This document shows positions 53,310 to 62,713 of a stretch of DNA of 64,000 bases, piece by piece (the first letter of the stretch is position 1; each line of letters begins with the position of its first letter). Both the position numbers and the translations under genes were made by a program. Location: NCBI RefSeq assembly GCF_029240175.1, contig NZ_JARBTM010000010.1, positions 1 through 64,000 of the forward strand, in the 5' to 3' direction. This DNA is from Anaerosolibacter sp. Lineage in GTDB: Bacteria; Bacillota; Clostridia; Peptostreptococcales; Thermotaleaceae. The notes under the pieces were generated by a model that searched no databases, was not told the DNA's origin, and worked only from the letters and a program-made list of their open reading frames with translations.

Positions 53310-53395
53310 ATTATATAGTACGATTCTCTATTTTTTTGTCAATGTTTGAAGTCGAATGTACAAAAATCATTTCTATAAACTATCATAATACGACA
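53310..53395 (-). promoter_or_regulatory. spoIIG-type SigA promoter with long spacer and Spo0A-like boxes
   Basis: TTGACA (53342-53337), a 21-base spacer, then TATAAT (53315-53310) on the minus strand. The Bacillus spoIIG promoter famously has a 22-base spacer and needs Spo0A. Six-of-seven matches to the 0A box TGTCGAA lie upstream: AGTCGAA at 53350-53356 and TACGACA at 53389-53395 (plus strand). Confidence 0.7.
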
Positions 53396-53425
53396 AAAGG
53401 TCGTTTAGTGAACTAAACGACCTTT
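53396..53425 (-). terminator. intrinsic terminator of ftsZ
   Basis: AAAGGTCGTTTAGT and ACTAAACGACCTTT form a perfect 14-bp stem around 2 bases, followed by TGTCG. It lies 12 bases past the ftsZ stop and near the 0A-like boxes. Confidence 0.75.
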
Positions 53426-53437
53426 AAGTTTCTCTAT

Positions 53438-54514
53438 TTATCTCTTTTTTCTCAAAAACGTTGGAATATCAAGATCATCGTTTGGTTGGACAATCTCTTC
53501 TTCTTTCATATGACCTTGACGAATTTCTCTCGCAGTCATAACATTTTTTGAAGATGCCACTCTATGTTCGAAACCCGTAGCAATCACAGTGATTCTGATC
53601 TCATCTTTTAAGTCCTCATCAATCACTGCACCAAAAATGATATTTGCATCTGGATCCGCTGCTTGAGCAACCAACTCAGCTGCTTCATTCACTTCAAATA
53701 ACCCCAAGTTGGAGCCACCTGTAATATTCAAGAGGACACCCTTTGCCCCTTCTATAGAAGTTTCTAACAATGGACTATGTATTGCTTGTTTTGCAGCTTC
53801 AGTGGCTCTATGTTCACCACTAGCCCTTCCAATACCCATATGGGCTAACCCTTGTTCAAACATAATTGTCTTCACATCAGCAAAGTCAAGGTTTACTAAC
53901 CCTGGCACAGCAATTAAATCAGATATCCCTTGTACACCTTGTCTTAAAATATCATCAGCCATTCTAAATGCATCTACAATAGATGTTTTCTTTTCTACTA
54001 CTTGAAGAAGTCTATCATTTGGAATTGTAACCAAAGTATCTACCCTTGATTTTAACTCCTCGATTCCTTGTTCAGCATGCTGCATTCTTCTTTTTCCTTC
54101 AAATGTAAAAGGTTTTGTCACAACACCTACGGTCAAAATTCCCATTTCTTTTGCAATCTCAGCTACGATTGGTGCTGCACCCGTTCCTGTGCCGCCACCC
54201 ATACCAGCAGTTACAAATACCATATCTGCACCTTGTAAGGCTTGGTAGATATCATCTCTACTTTCTTCTGCTGCTTTTTTTCCAATCTCAGGGTTAGCGC
54301 CAGCGCCTAATCCTTTTGATAGTTTCTCTCCAATTTGAATTCTATATTCTGCTTTTGAAGTGAAAAGTGCCTGCTTGTCTGTATTTACAGCTATAAATTG
54401 AACACCTTTTAATTGTGATTCAATCATTCTATTGACAGCGTTATTTCCACCGCCACCTACACCAATAACTTTAATCTGGGCGAATTGCTCCATATCAACA
54501 TCAAATTCTAACAC
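53438..54514 (-). CDS. ftsZ: cell division protein FtsZ
   Basis: The 358-residue tubulin homologue has [13 protein letters not shown] near the start, the GTP-binding [10 protein letters not shown], and GTP-contact NLDFADV. A short C-terminal tail ends [10 protein letters not shown], the peptide that binds FtsA/SepF. It polymerises at midcell or the sporulation septum. The start is GTG at 54514 after GGGGGT. No ftsA lies upstream, where 227 bases separate it from sbp. Confidence 0.98.
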   Translation of the reverse strand: MLEFDVDMEQFAQIKVIGVGGGGNNAVNRMIESQLKGVQFIAVNTDKQALFTSKAEYRIQIGEKLSKGLGAGANPEIGKKAAEESRDDIYQALQGADMVFVTAGMGGGTGTGAAPIVAEIAKEMGILTVGVVTKPFTFEGKRRMQHAEQGIEELKSRVDTLVTIPNDRLLQVVEKKTSIVDAFRMADDILRQGVQGISDLIAVPGLVNLDFADVKTIMFEQGLAHMGIGRASGEHRATEAAKQAIHSPLLETSIEGAKGVLLNITGGSNLGLFEVNEAAELVAQAADPDANIIFGAVIDEDLKDEIRITVIATGFEHRVASSKNVMTAREIRQGHMKEEEIVQPNDDLDIPTFLRKKR

Positions 54515-54741
54515 AAAATTACCCCCTTCATCCGGCTATGAAAATATTTAATATTTTTACTTAGTTATTGTAGTTATATCATTTAAATTTAAACACCCTT
54601 ATGATGTTACTACAGAAATCTTTAGGTTGATACATAAACACAAATATTTATGTTAAATTTATACAAATATAATACAAGTTATTTAACACTATTACTAATT
54701 TCAACATACTATGCAAATATCCTTTTTTCAGAATAAAAAAA

Positions 54742-55101
54742 TTATTTTTTACCAATTCTCTCAATCGAGTATCTTCTTATGATTGCGAAGTTTTGGAACA
54801 ATCTTCCTCCAAATGCAAATATTGCAGCATAGTAAAGAGGCACACCCAATCGATCACCAATATAAGCTAGAATACCTGCTAATATGGCATTTCCAAAAAA
54901 TCCTGTAACAAAAATAGTTGAGTTGAATTTATTCTCCATGTGGGAACGAATGGCTCCGAAGACAGAGTCTAGGGCCGCCAAAATGGCCACAGACATATAA
55001 AGAGAATATGATGTGGGATAAGTAATAGGTAGATACAAACCTAAAATAACACCAATAATAAGACCAATAATTGCAATAGTCAATCTGCTCACCTTCTTCA
55101 T
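54742..55101 (-). CDS. sbp: small basic protein Sbp (DUF1290 family)
   Basis: The 119-residue protein has four hydrophobic segments, with GLIIGVILGLYLP near the start and AALDSVFGAIRSHMENKFN. This matches the Sbp/DUF1290 membrane family found in the ftsQ-ftsZ region of sporulating Firmicutes. Function is unknown. It is 45 bases after the DUF881 gene. Its last residues (RRYSIERIGKK) are basic. Confidence 0.9.
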   Translation of the reverse strand: MKKVSRLTIAIIGLIIGVILGLYLPITYPTSYSLYMSVAILAALDSVFGAIRSHMENKFNSTIFVTGFFGNAILAGILAYIGDRLGVPLYYAAIFAFGGRLFQNFAIIRRYSIERIGKK

Positions 55102-55146
55102 AAAAAATAAATAGCCTTATAATAGAATAATATTGCCCTTATCCCA

Positions 55147-55884
55147 TTATTGTGGTTTTTGCTCCTCTAAAGTTGTTGCATATACGAATTTTGTTATCTT
55201 ATCGTACCGAGGAATAACAACTTCATCCTGCTGTTTAATTGATACTTGAAGATTATAGTTATCTTTCATCTGCCAAATGATACCAAACCGAATATTCAAT
55301 GCTGATTCAAGGGTATTTGGATTTCCAATAGCCTTGACGATGAATGGCGGTGCTGTAGGGACAGAATTTATATTCACATTATTCCCTGCCAAATGAATCT
55401 CAGTATTTGATACAATCCGCTGATCATTAATAGAAATTGCCTCAGCGCCTGCATCATTCAACTTATTGATTAAACTTAGCAGCAAATCATAGTTTATCAT
55501 AATAATACTAAGATCAGAAGGATAATCAGGCCCCATAGGCGGGTCATCTACTACGACAATAACCCCTTTTCCCTTTACCGCTTTCACCCCAGAAATCATT
55601 TTATACTTTTCCAGTTCAGCACTCAGGTTCTTTAACAAACCGTCTTCCTTGGATTCTACATCTTCGATCTCTTTCATTCTTCTCTGAAGTAAATCTACGC
55701 TACCTAGTAATTGCTGTTTCTCTTCCTTTTCGATCTTTAAGTCCCTGGATATCCGTTGTGACTTCTGTGTTGATCCACCCCAGTCTATATCACTTTCTTG
55801 TACACTTTTAAACTGTATAGACAATACTAATCCAAGAACCAAACAGACAATTGCTACAGCCACCTGTCCTTTTATTCCTTTCAT
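55147..55884 (-). CDS. DUF881 family protein
   Basis: The 245-residue protein has an N-terminal transmembrane helix (about 5-25), a coiled-coil segment (about 42-95), and a DUF881 domain with VVVDDPPMGPDYPSDLSI and GNPNTLESALNIRFGI. The family sits beside sbp and ftsZ in many clostridia and bacilli (YlxW/YlxX). Its role is unknown. It is 11 bases after ftsQ. Confidence 0.92.
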   Translation of the reverse strand: MKGIKGQVAVAIVCLVLGLVLSIQFKSVQESDIDWGGSTQKSQRISRDLKIEKEEKQQLLGSVDLLQRRMKEIEDVESKEDGLLKNLSAELEKYKMISGVKAVKGKGVIVVVDDPPMGPDYPSDLSIIMINYDLLLSLINKLNDAGAEAISINDQRIVSNTEIHLAGNNVNINSVPTAPPFIVKAIGNPNTLESALNIRFGIIWQMKDNYNLQVSIKQQDEVVIPRYDKITKFVYATTLEEQKPQ

Positions 55885-55895
55885 ACGGTTTCCTC

Positions 55896-56645
55896 CTATT
55901 CTATAGGACTATAACTTGGATTCCCATCATGACTAATGTCAATTACACCCCTTGTAATTCCTTTCGAAGCTAAATCAGCTAAAATCCCCCTCAGAAGCTG
56001 CAGTTTATAGTCTATATTATTCGCTTCTCCAATTCTGCAAGACAATCCGTTTGAGAACCGTATGATCATATTCATTTTATTTGTTACATCAATCTCTCGA
56101 ATATCCTCATTTATATTCTTCATAGATTTTGCAAGAAGGAGAGCTTTTGTCAATTGCTCTTGATCAGAAACATGAAGTGCTTCACCCTCCATGAAGTTGC
56201 TAAATTCTAAGCCGTTGATCGTTTGTAAGCCTGGTGCCTGAATATCCGACTTCAAGACTACTCCTTCTTCGTCTATAATCAAGAAAGTTCCCATAAAAGG
56301 CACGACTGCAGCTTCTTTTCTCTCGCTGATTCGAATCATCAGCTTATTGGGCAGTTTTCTCTTTACCGATGCAGTCTTAATATAGGGATTTGCTAATAGA
56401 TTTGCTGATATACTATCCATTTTTACCTTGAATATATTAAAACCTATTGTACTTTCGACGCTAGGCATAATGTCCTCTTTTGTAAGATGTTCATTTCCGT
56501 AGATTTCTACTCCGCGAATCATTAGAATATCCGTCTTGAAGATAATAATAAACGTTACCACACAAAGTAGTATCATAATCAGTAAAATGATTTTCGACTT
56601 ATTCTTTTTAATACGGATGTCAGTTTTCTGCCTTTCGATATACAT
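55896..56645 (-). CDS. ftsQ: cell division protein FtsQ/DivIB
   Basis: The 249-residue protein has a short basic cytoplasmic tail (RIKKNKSK), one transmembrane helix (about 18-38), and an extracytoplasmic POTRA domain (RGVEIYGNEHLTKEDIM, then IKTASVKRKLPNKLMIRISER). It links the divisome to septal wall synthesis. I place the start at ATG 56645, after AGGGTGG. It lies between murA and DUF881. Confidence 0.93.
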   Translation of the reverse strand: MYIERQKTDIRIKKNKSKIILLIMILLCVVTFIIIFKTDILMIRGVEIYGNEHLTKEDIMPSVESTIGFNIFKVKMDSISANLLANPYIKTASVKRKLPNKLMIRISERKEAAVVPFMGTFLIIDEEGVVLKSDIQAPGLQTINGLEFSNFMEGEALHVSDQEQLTKALLLAKSMKNINEDIREIDVTNKMNMIIRFSNGLSCRIGEANNIDYKLQLLRGILADLASKGITRGVIDISHDGNPSYSPIE

Positions 56646-56707
56646 ATATACCACCCTAATAGTTTGTCCATTCATTTTATTAAAGTAAGAGCAGCTTATG
56701 CTGCCTC

Positions 56708-57961
56708 TTATTTTATCTTATATATATTTGCTCCTAGTTGCTCCAGCATCTTATCAAATTGTTCATACCCTCTCTCAATATGAACAATATCCTCAACAGT
56801 TGTTATTCCTTCGGCTACAAGTCCAGCAATTACTAGCGCAGCACCGCCCCTTAGATCTTTCGCAAAAACTCTAGCACCCGTTAGCTTTTTCACACCTTTA
56901 ATGACAGCCACCCTACCATCAATTTTAATCTTTGCACCCATCCTTGTTAATTCGTCCACATGTTTATAGCGATTTTCGAATATGGTTTCAGTAAAAAAAC
57001 TTGTTCCCCTTGCGATAGTCATCAAAGCCATAAACTGGGCCTGCATATCTGTTGGGAAACCAGGATAAGGTAGAGTCTTCACCATATCCACTGCTCTTAC
57101 CCTTTCTGGGGCTTTTAATTTTAGGGTATCACCCTTTTCTAAAATAAGGCACCCGCACTCTTTCAACTTGGAGATTATAGGCTGAACATGATTGGCAATA
57201 GCATTTGTGACGAAAATGTCCCCTCCTGTAGCTGCACCTGCTGCTAAAATTGTACCTGTAACAATGCGATCAGGCATAATCTTATGCTCTACATCATGTA
57301 ATTCTTTTACCCCTTCTATAATGATTTCACTCGTTCCTGCACCACAAATTTTCGCGCCCATCTTTTGAAGAAAATCTTGTAAATCAACGATTTCTGGCTC
57401 TTTTGCCGCATTAATAATCCGAGTGATTCCTTCAGCAAAAATAGCGGCAAGCATTGCATTTTCTGTTGCTCCAACGCTTGGATAATCTAAATGAATTTCA
57501 CAACCTCTTAACTTTAGAACCTCACATTCTAAAAATCCATGGGCTTCTGTGATTTTAACACCTAATGCTTCCAACGCTTTAATATGAAGATCAATGGGTC
57601 TTGGACCGATTTCACATCCACCAGGGTAACTTATCTTAATTTTACCACATCTCCCCAATATTGGTCCCATTAAAAATATGGAAGATCTCATTTCACGAAC
57701 CAAGCCCTCGGGGATCTCATGGGATGACAATGTACTCGTATCAATAGTTATTACGGAATCTTCAAAGCGAATCTGACATCCAATAGATCTTAATATTTCA
57801 ATCATCGTATGAACATCTTTTAAGTTAGGACAGTCTGTCAGCACACTTACTTTTCCACTCAATACCGTGGCCGCAAGTATAGGTAGCACTGCATTTTTTG
57901 CGCCACCAATGCGTATTTCTCCTTGTAATCTATTACCACCATGTATCACAAATTTACTCAC
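56708..57961 (-). CDS. murA: UDP-N-acetylglucosamine 1-carboxyvinyltransferase MurA
   Basis: The 417-residue enzyme has an inside-out alpha/beta barrel with GGAKNAVLPILAA near the start, the catalytic Cys in PGGCEIGPRPID, and GFPTDMQAQFMAL. It transfers enolpyruvate from PEP to UDP-GlcNAc, the first committed step of peptidoglycan synthesis. I choose GTG at 57961 (MSKFVIHGGNRL), preceded by GGAGGTG, over the longer frame. It occupies the position held by murB in bacilli, between murG and ftsQ. Confidence 0.95.
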   Translation of the reverse strand: MSKFVIHGGNRLQGEIRIGGAKNAVLPILAATVLSGKVSVLTDCPNLKDVHTMIEILRSIGCQIRFEDSVITIDTSTLSSHEIPEGLVREMRSSIFLMGPILGRCGKIKISYPGGCEIGPRPIDLHIKALEALGVKITEAHGFLECEVLKLRGCEIHLDYPSVGATENAMLAAIFAEGITRIINAAKEPEIVDLQDFLQKMGAKICGAGTSEIIIEGVKELHDVEHKIMPDRIVTGTILAAGAATGGDIFVTNAIANHVQPIISKLKECGCLILEKGDTLKLKAPERVRAVDMVKTLPYPGFPTDMQAQFMALMTIARGTSFFTETIFENRYKHVDELTRMGAKIKIDGRVAVIKGVKKLTGARVFAKDLRGGAALVIAGLVAEGITTVEDIVHIERGYEQFDKMLEQLGANIYKIK

Positions 57962-58123
57962 ATATTTCACCTCCGAGAAGTCCTTAACATTTATGCAAAT
58001 TACCTGTATTGTAGCATTCATTTGACTTAAAGAACAAAACACAATATATTACTCATAATATGCATAATTCTAGGAGGTGTTACATTAACTTATTTACCTT
58101 TCGTTGTATCAATCATTTACCAA

Positions 58124-59230
58124 TTACTCATTTATAAGCTTAAGAATATCCGCATAGATTAAATCTGTAGCATTGGCCTTTGATAACGCCTTGCTTCTCC
58201 CTGACATTTTTGTTAACCTTTGTGGATCTCTTATAAATAAGTGTAATAAGTCAACTATATTCTTATCATTTAAATCTTTTTCAAGCAATAATACTGCAGC
58301 ACCATTTTTCTCGAGCACCCTTGCATTATATTCTTGATGATTGTTTGTCACATGGGGAGAAGGTATCAAAATAGAGGGTAAGCCCATGGCAGTAATTTCT
58401 GCTAGTGTTATGGCTCCCGACCGACTTATGATTAGATCTGACGCCCCCATCAACTTCGGCATATCATGAACATAAGGTAGTATTTTAAGATTTATACCGT
58501 GAGATAGGTTTGCATCTTTAAACTGTGCCATCATTTGATCATAATGTCTCTCTCCCGTAATATGATAAAAGACTATTTCTTTTCGGTCACTAAATCGTTT
58601 CATTACCTGAAGCATTACTTCGTTGATTTTTTCTGCACCCCGGCTACCACCAAAAGATGTGACAACAATCTCATCATTTTTAATTCCCAATTCATTTCGG
58701 AATACATCTCTATCAAAATGAATAAATTCCTTTCGTACTGGATTTCCTGTAATAACAAGCTTGCTGCTATTTGCAAAGTATGTACTGGATTCTTCAAAAC
58801 TAATCAATATCTTATTTACAAACTTACTGAGTATTTTATTCGTTACTCCAGGTATTACATTTTGTTCGTGAATTACAGTTTTAATATTCATCAACGATGC
58901 TACGAAAACCACAGGACCGCATACGTATCCGCCTGTTCCTATGACAATGTCTGGCTTAAAGTTTTTAATGACGGTTGCCGCCTCCTGAAGACCCTTAAAA
59001 AGGTCCTTGACTGACTTCACTGTATCTATAGATAATTTTCTCTGAAAACCACTGACAGTAATGGTTTTTAGCTCATATCCTGCTTTAGGTACCAAATCGC
59101 TTTCTAAGCCTTTTTTTGTACCAACAAACAAGATATCACTGTCTTTCATGCTGCTCTTAATTTTATTAGCAATTGCAATTGCAGGATAGATATGCCCACC
59201 TGTTCCTCCACCTGTAATAAGTACCTTCAT
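58124..59230 (-). CDS. murG: UDP-GlcNAc:lipid I N-acetylglucosaminyltransferase MurG
   Basis: The 368-residue glycosyltransferase starts with the membrane-binding GGGTGGHIYPAIAIA loop. It has VIGTGGYVCGPVV, TSFGGSRGAEKINE and ISRSGAITLAEITAMGLPSILIP near the sugar site. It turns lipid I into lipid II at the inner membrane face. It is 4 bases after ftsW, with its stop 163 bases before murA. Confidence 0.97.
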   Translation of the reverse strand: MKVLITGGGTGGHIYPAIAIANKIKSSMKDSDILFVGTKKGLESDLVPKAGYELKTITVSGFQRKLSIDTVKSVKDLFKGLQEAATVIKNFKPDIVIGTGGYVCGPVVFVASLMNIKTVIHEQNVIPGVTNKILSKFVNKILISFEESSTYFANSSKLVITGNPVRKEFIHFDRDVFRNELGIKNDEIVVTSFGGSRGAEKINEVMLQVMKRFSDRKEIVFYHITGERHYDQMMAQFKDANLSHGINLKILPYVHDMPKLMGASDLIISRSGAITLAEITAMGLPSILIPSPHVTNNHQEYNARVLEKNGAAVLLLEKDLNDKNIVDLLHLFIRDPQRLTKMSGRSKALSKANATDLIYADILKLINE

Positions 59231-59234
59231 TTCT

Positions 59235-60338
59235 TCAGCTCCTATCTAAATTTGCATATCTCGAGATATTTAACATTACTCCTATGGCGGTCATAAAAAT
59301 CGCCAATGAAGTTCCACCCCAGCTGATAAAAGGAAGGGGTATACCTGTTACAGGCATAGAGGATGTTGCAACAGCAATATTAATGATTACCTGTACAGCT
59401 ATCATAGCTGTAATGCCAGTAGCTACGAGACAACTAAAAAGGTCAGGTGCATTAATAGCAATGCGGACGCCTCTCCAAATTAAGAGTAAGTACAAAATAA
59501 TTACTGCCACACAACCAATAAAGCCTAATTCTTCTCCAATAATGGCAAAGATAAAATCATTTTGGGGTTCAGGAATGTATAAGTATTTTTGAATGCTTTT
59601 TCCAAGACCTACCCCAAACAAACCTCCTGATCCAAGGGCAAGAAGGGATTGAATTACCTGATACCCTGTATCCCTGGCATCAGCAAAGGGATCCAAGAAA
59701 CCAGTCAATCTTCGCATTCTATAAGGCTCTGCCAAAATCATTACAGCCAAAAGACCTATGCCCCCTGCACCCATAAAAGTTAAATGACCCCATCTCATCC
59801 CTGTCACAAACATCATTGCAACAATTATTGCTGAGATTGTAACTGCGGTACTTAAGTTTGGCTGGAGAATAATTAATCCAAAATAAAGTCCTATAATCCC
59901 TAAATAAGGCACTACACCCTTAAGAAAATTTTTTATCTTCTCAGGATTTTTAGATAGGGATGCTGCAACAAAGAAAATGGAGCAAATTTTCGCTATTTCA
60001 GAAGGCATTACTGTAAATCCGCCAATGCCTAACCATCTTTTTGCACCATTATATTCTATTCCAAGGGGCGTTAAGACCAAAATCAACAAGACAAGGCTTA
60101 GAATAAACCCTAATGGTGCAAGCTTTTTATATCTCCAATAATCAAAATTCATCGTGAACAGCATTCCACAAAGACCAACTACAGCCCAAAGCAAATCTCT
60201 TTTTAGAAAATGATATCCATCTCCTAGTCTGAAATATGCATAGGCATAGCTTGCACTGAATACCATGATGATCCCTATGACAACAAGAATAAGCACTGTG
60301 ATCATTAGGGTAAAATCGCTGGATTTCCGTTTGGTCAT
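59235..60338 (-). CDS. SEDS glycosyltransferase FtsW/SpoVE
   Basis: The 367-residue polytopic protein has about ten transmembrane helices and SEDS motifs including GAKRWLGIGGFTVMPSEIAKI, the RRLTGFLDPFADARDTGYQ loop, and GVGLGKSIQKYLYIPEPQNDFIFA. FtsW-type SEDS proteins polymerise lipid II. Placement between murD and murG matches Bacillus spoVE/ftsW. I cannot tell division from sporulation specialisation by sequence. ATG at 60338 overlaps the murD stop (TAATG). Confidence 0.94.
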   Translation of the reverse strand: MTKRKSSDFTLMITVLILVVIGIIMVFSASYAYAYFRLGDGYHFLKRDLLWAVVGLCGMLFTMNFDYWRYKKLAPLGFILSLVLLILVLTPLGIEYNGAKRWLGIGGFTVMPSEIAKICSIFFVAASLSKNPEKIKNFLKGVVPYLGIIGLYFGLIILQPNLSTAVTISAIIVAMMFVTGMRWGHLTFMGAGGIGLLAVMILAEPYRMRRLTGFLDPFADARDTGYQVIQSLLALGSGGLFGVGLGKSIQKYLYIPEPQNDFIFAIIGEELGFIGCVAVIILYLLLIWRGVRIAINAPDLFSCLVATGITAMIAVQVIINIAVATSSMPVTGIPLPFISWGGTSLAIFMTAIGVMLNISRYANLDRS

Positions 60339-61702
60339 TATAGCGACCTCCTCAAACTTTCTACACAATCTTTAAAATGTCTTCCTCGATGTTCATAGCT
60401 CTCATACATATCCCAGCTTGCACAGGCTGGAGATAAAAGCACCGTATCTCCCTTGATAGATTGTTTATAGGCCTGCTTAACTGCTTCCTCCATACTGCCT
60501 ACCATTGTGCATGAAACAAAGCCAAGTTGTTCCGCTGTTTCTTTAATTTTATTAGCGGTTTCACCTAATAAAATCATATGCTTAACCTTACCTTCAAAGG
60601 CCTCAATGAGTTCATCAAATTCACTTCCCTTATCCATTCCACCGGCAATTAAAATAATTGGTGTTTCCATCCCTTTTATTGCAGCTATTGATGCATCAGG
60701 ATTGGTACCCTTTGAGTCATTGATGAAGCAAACACCCTGGATTTCAGCTATAATCTCAGTTCGATGTTCAACACCTTTGAAAGACTTGAGTGTATTGGCA
60801 ATACTTTGAATATCAATACCACCCCAATACGCTAGTGCAGTAGCCGCTAGTGCATTTTCCAAATTGTGGTTTCCCGGGATATTTAATTCCTTCGTACTAC
60901 AAACAACCATTGGTTCTTTTCCTTTTTCCTTTACAACAATATCTCCATTTACCACGAAAACACCTTGATCAAAACTAGACTTACGACTAAAAGGAATGAC
61001 TTGAGAAGTTGTTTTACTTGCCAATGCGTATGTTTCCTCATTATCAGCGTTCAATACAACAAAATCACATGCCTCTTGATTTTTGAAAATATTTGCTTTC
61101 GCGGCTATATAATTCTCCATCGTCTTATGTCTATTCAAATGATCTGGTGTGATATTTAATATTGCAGCAATATGAGGTTTGAAATCTATGATGCTTTCCA
61201 ACTGAAAGCTGCTTACTTCTGTTACCATAACTGCCTCTTTACTTGCTTCTAATGCCTTAGATATGGCGGCTACCCCTATGTTTCCTACCACATAGGTTTC
61301 TTTTTCTGCATTATGAAAGATCTCACCAGTCAATGCAGTTGTCGTAGTTTTGCCATTTGTACCTGTGATGGCGATAAATTTCCCCTTACACAATCGATAA
61401 GCGAGCTCTAACTCCCCAACGATAAGAATTCCGTTTTCTTTTGCTTTATGTATAAATGGTAAATCAGTGGGTACACCAGGGCTTAGTACAAGAATATCAT
61501 ATTGAGTTACATCTTCCGGGTGACCTCCGAGGATATATCTTACATCATACATGCTTAAAGCACTTATGATTTCACGTAACTGTTCTTCATTTTTAACATC
61601 ATTTACTGTGACCTTTGCACCCTGTCGGATGAGCGTATTTACCGTTGGTATGCCAGAAGTAGCTAATCCCACAACCAAGACTCGTTTATCTTTTAATATC
61701 AT
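60338..61702 (-). CDS. murD: UDP-N-acetylmuramoyl-L-alanine--D-glutamate ligase MurD
   Basis: The 454-residue Mur ligase has an N-terminal Rossmann domain (VLVVGLATSGIPTVNTL), the ATP-binding ITGTNGKTTTTAL, and the central LNITPDHLNRHKTMENYIAAK motif. A C-terminal ligase domain with NDSKGTNPDASIAAI follows. It adds D-Glu to UDP-MurNAc-L-Ala. I prefer ATG at 61702 to GTG at 61711. It overlaps ftsW by one base and follows mraY by 35. Confidence 0.96.
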   Translation of the reverse strand: MILKDKRVLVVGLATSGIPTVNTLIRQGAKVTVNDVKNEEQLREIISALSMYDVRYILGGHPEDVTQYDILVLSPGVPTDLPFIHKAKENGILIVGELELAYRLCKGKFIAITGTNGKTTTTALTGEIFHNAEKETYVVGNIGVAAISKALEASKEAVMVTEVSSFQLESIIDFKPHIAAILNITPDHLNRHKTMENYIAAKANIFKNQEACDFVVLNADNEETYALASKTTSQVIPFSRKSSFDQGVFVVNGDIVVKEKGKEPMVVCSTKELNIPGNHNLENALAATALAYWGGIDIQSIANTLKSFKGVEHRTEIIAEIQGVCFINDSKGTNPDASIAAIKGMETPIILIAGGMDKGSEFDELIEAFEGKVKHMILLGETANKIKETAEQLGFVSCTMVGSMEEAVKQAYKQSIKGDTVLLSPACASWDMYESYEHRGRHFKDCVESLRRSL

Positions 61703-61737
61703 CAGATGCACCTGCTTTCATCTATATTATGTTTATT

Positions 61738-62709
61738 CTAATTTAGCCCAAAAAGTCCTACAATACATAGTAAAAGCGTAACAGACCAAAAAACAACAAC
61801 GACCTTTGTTTCCTTCCAACCGGATAATTCAAAGTGATGATGTAATGGACTCATTTTAAATATTCTCTTCCCTGTTAGCTTAAAGGAAGCGACCTGCATC
61901 ATCACGGATAGCGCTTCAGCAAAATAAATTCCACCTACAATTGGAATAAATAAAGTTAAGTTCATTAAAATAGCTATGGTAGCAATAGCGCCTCCCAAGG
62001 CCATTGATCCCGTATCTCCCATAAAGACTTTAGCTGGATGGGCATTAAACCTAAGAAATCCTAGACATGCACCGGTCAATGCACCACAAAAAACAGCTAT
62101 GCTTGGAAATCCCCAATTCATGGCAACAAGGCTAAAAAATGAAGAGATGATAAGGGTAACACCCGCCGCTAGTCCGTCCAGTCCATCTGTTAGATTTACA
62201 CCATTTGCTGTAGCCACGACAACAAAGGCAATAAAAGGAACATAAAGTAATCCTAGATCTAAATATTTACCTGCACCCTCCACAAAAGGTATTAATATCT
62301 TCGTACCTGAAATCGAAGCATCGGCTTGATATAATGCAATCAGTACTGCAACTACAATTTGGCCCAATAATTTCTGATAGGCTCTCAATCCCAAATTCCT
62401 TTTCAAAACGACTTTAATAAAATCATCTATAAATCCAATAAGGCCAAAACCAATCGTTGCAAATAAAACCATATATAAATCTTTGTTTAGTGTTCCTGAG
62501 GTCAGGGCTGTAATCGTAATTGCAGCAATCATGATCAATCCACCCATGGTTGGTGTACCGGATTTGGCCATATGCGACTTTGGACCTTCATCCCGTATGC
62601 TTTGCCCAACCTTTAGTCTATGTAACAATGGTATTGCAATTGGTCCTAAAATCAACGTGATAAGAAATGCAATAACAATTGTTACCACAAGCTGTGAGTA
62701 CTGTATCAT
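61738..62709 (-). CDS. mraY: phospho-N-acetylmuramoyl-pentapeptide-transferase MraY
   Basis: The 323-residue membrane enzyme has ten predicted helices and MraY motifs KSGTPTMGGL, the catalytic aspartates in GFIDDFIKV, NLTDGLDGLAAG and FMGDTGSMALGG, and the HHHFE loop. It makes lipid I by transferring phospho-MurNAc-pentapeptide to undecaprenyl phosphate. It is 4 bases after murF and 35 before murD. Confidence 0.97.
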   Translation of the reverse strand: MIQYSQLVVTIVIAFLITLILGPIAIPLLHRLKVGQSIRDEGPKSHMAKSGTPTMGGLIMIAAITITALTSGTLNKDLYMVLFATIGFGLIGFIDDFIKVVLKRNLGLRAYQKLLGQIVVAVLIALYQADASISGTKILIPFVEGAGKYLDLGLLYVPFIAFVVVATANGVNLTDGLDGLAAGVTLIISSFFSLVAMNWGFPSIAVFCGALTGACLGFLRFNAHPAKVFMGDTGSMALGGAIATIAILMNLTLFIPIVGGIYFAEALSVMMQVASFKLTGKRIFKMSPLHHHFELSGWKETKVVVVFWSVTLLLCIVGLFGLN

Positions 62710-62713
62710 TTAC

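Noticed and set aside
58535-59014. 159-residue plus-strand ORF opposite murG
   Set aside because: Low-complexity, tyrosine- and cysteine-rich shadow frame of murG.
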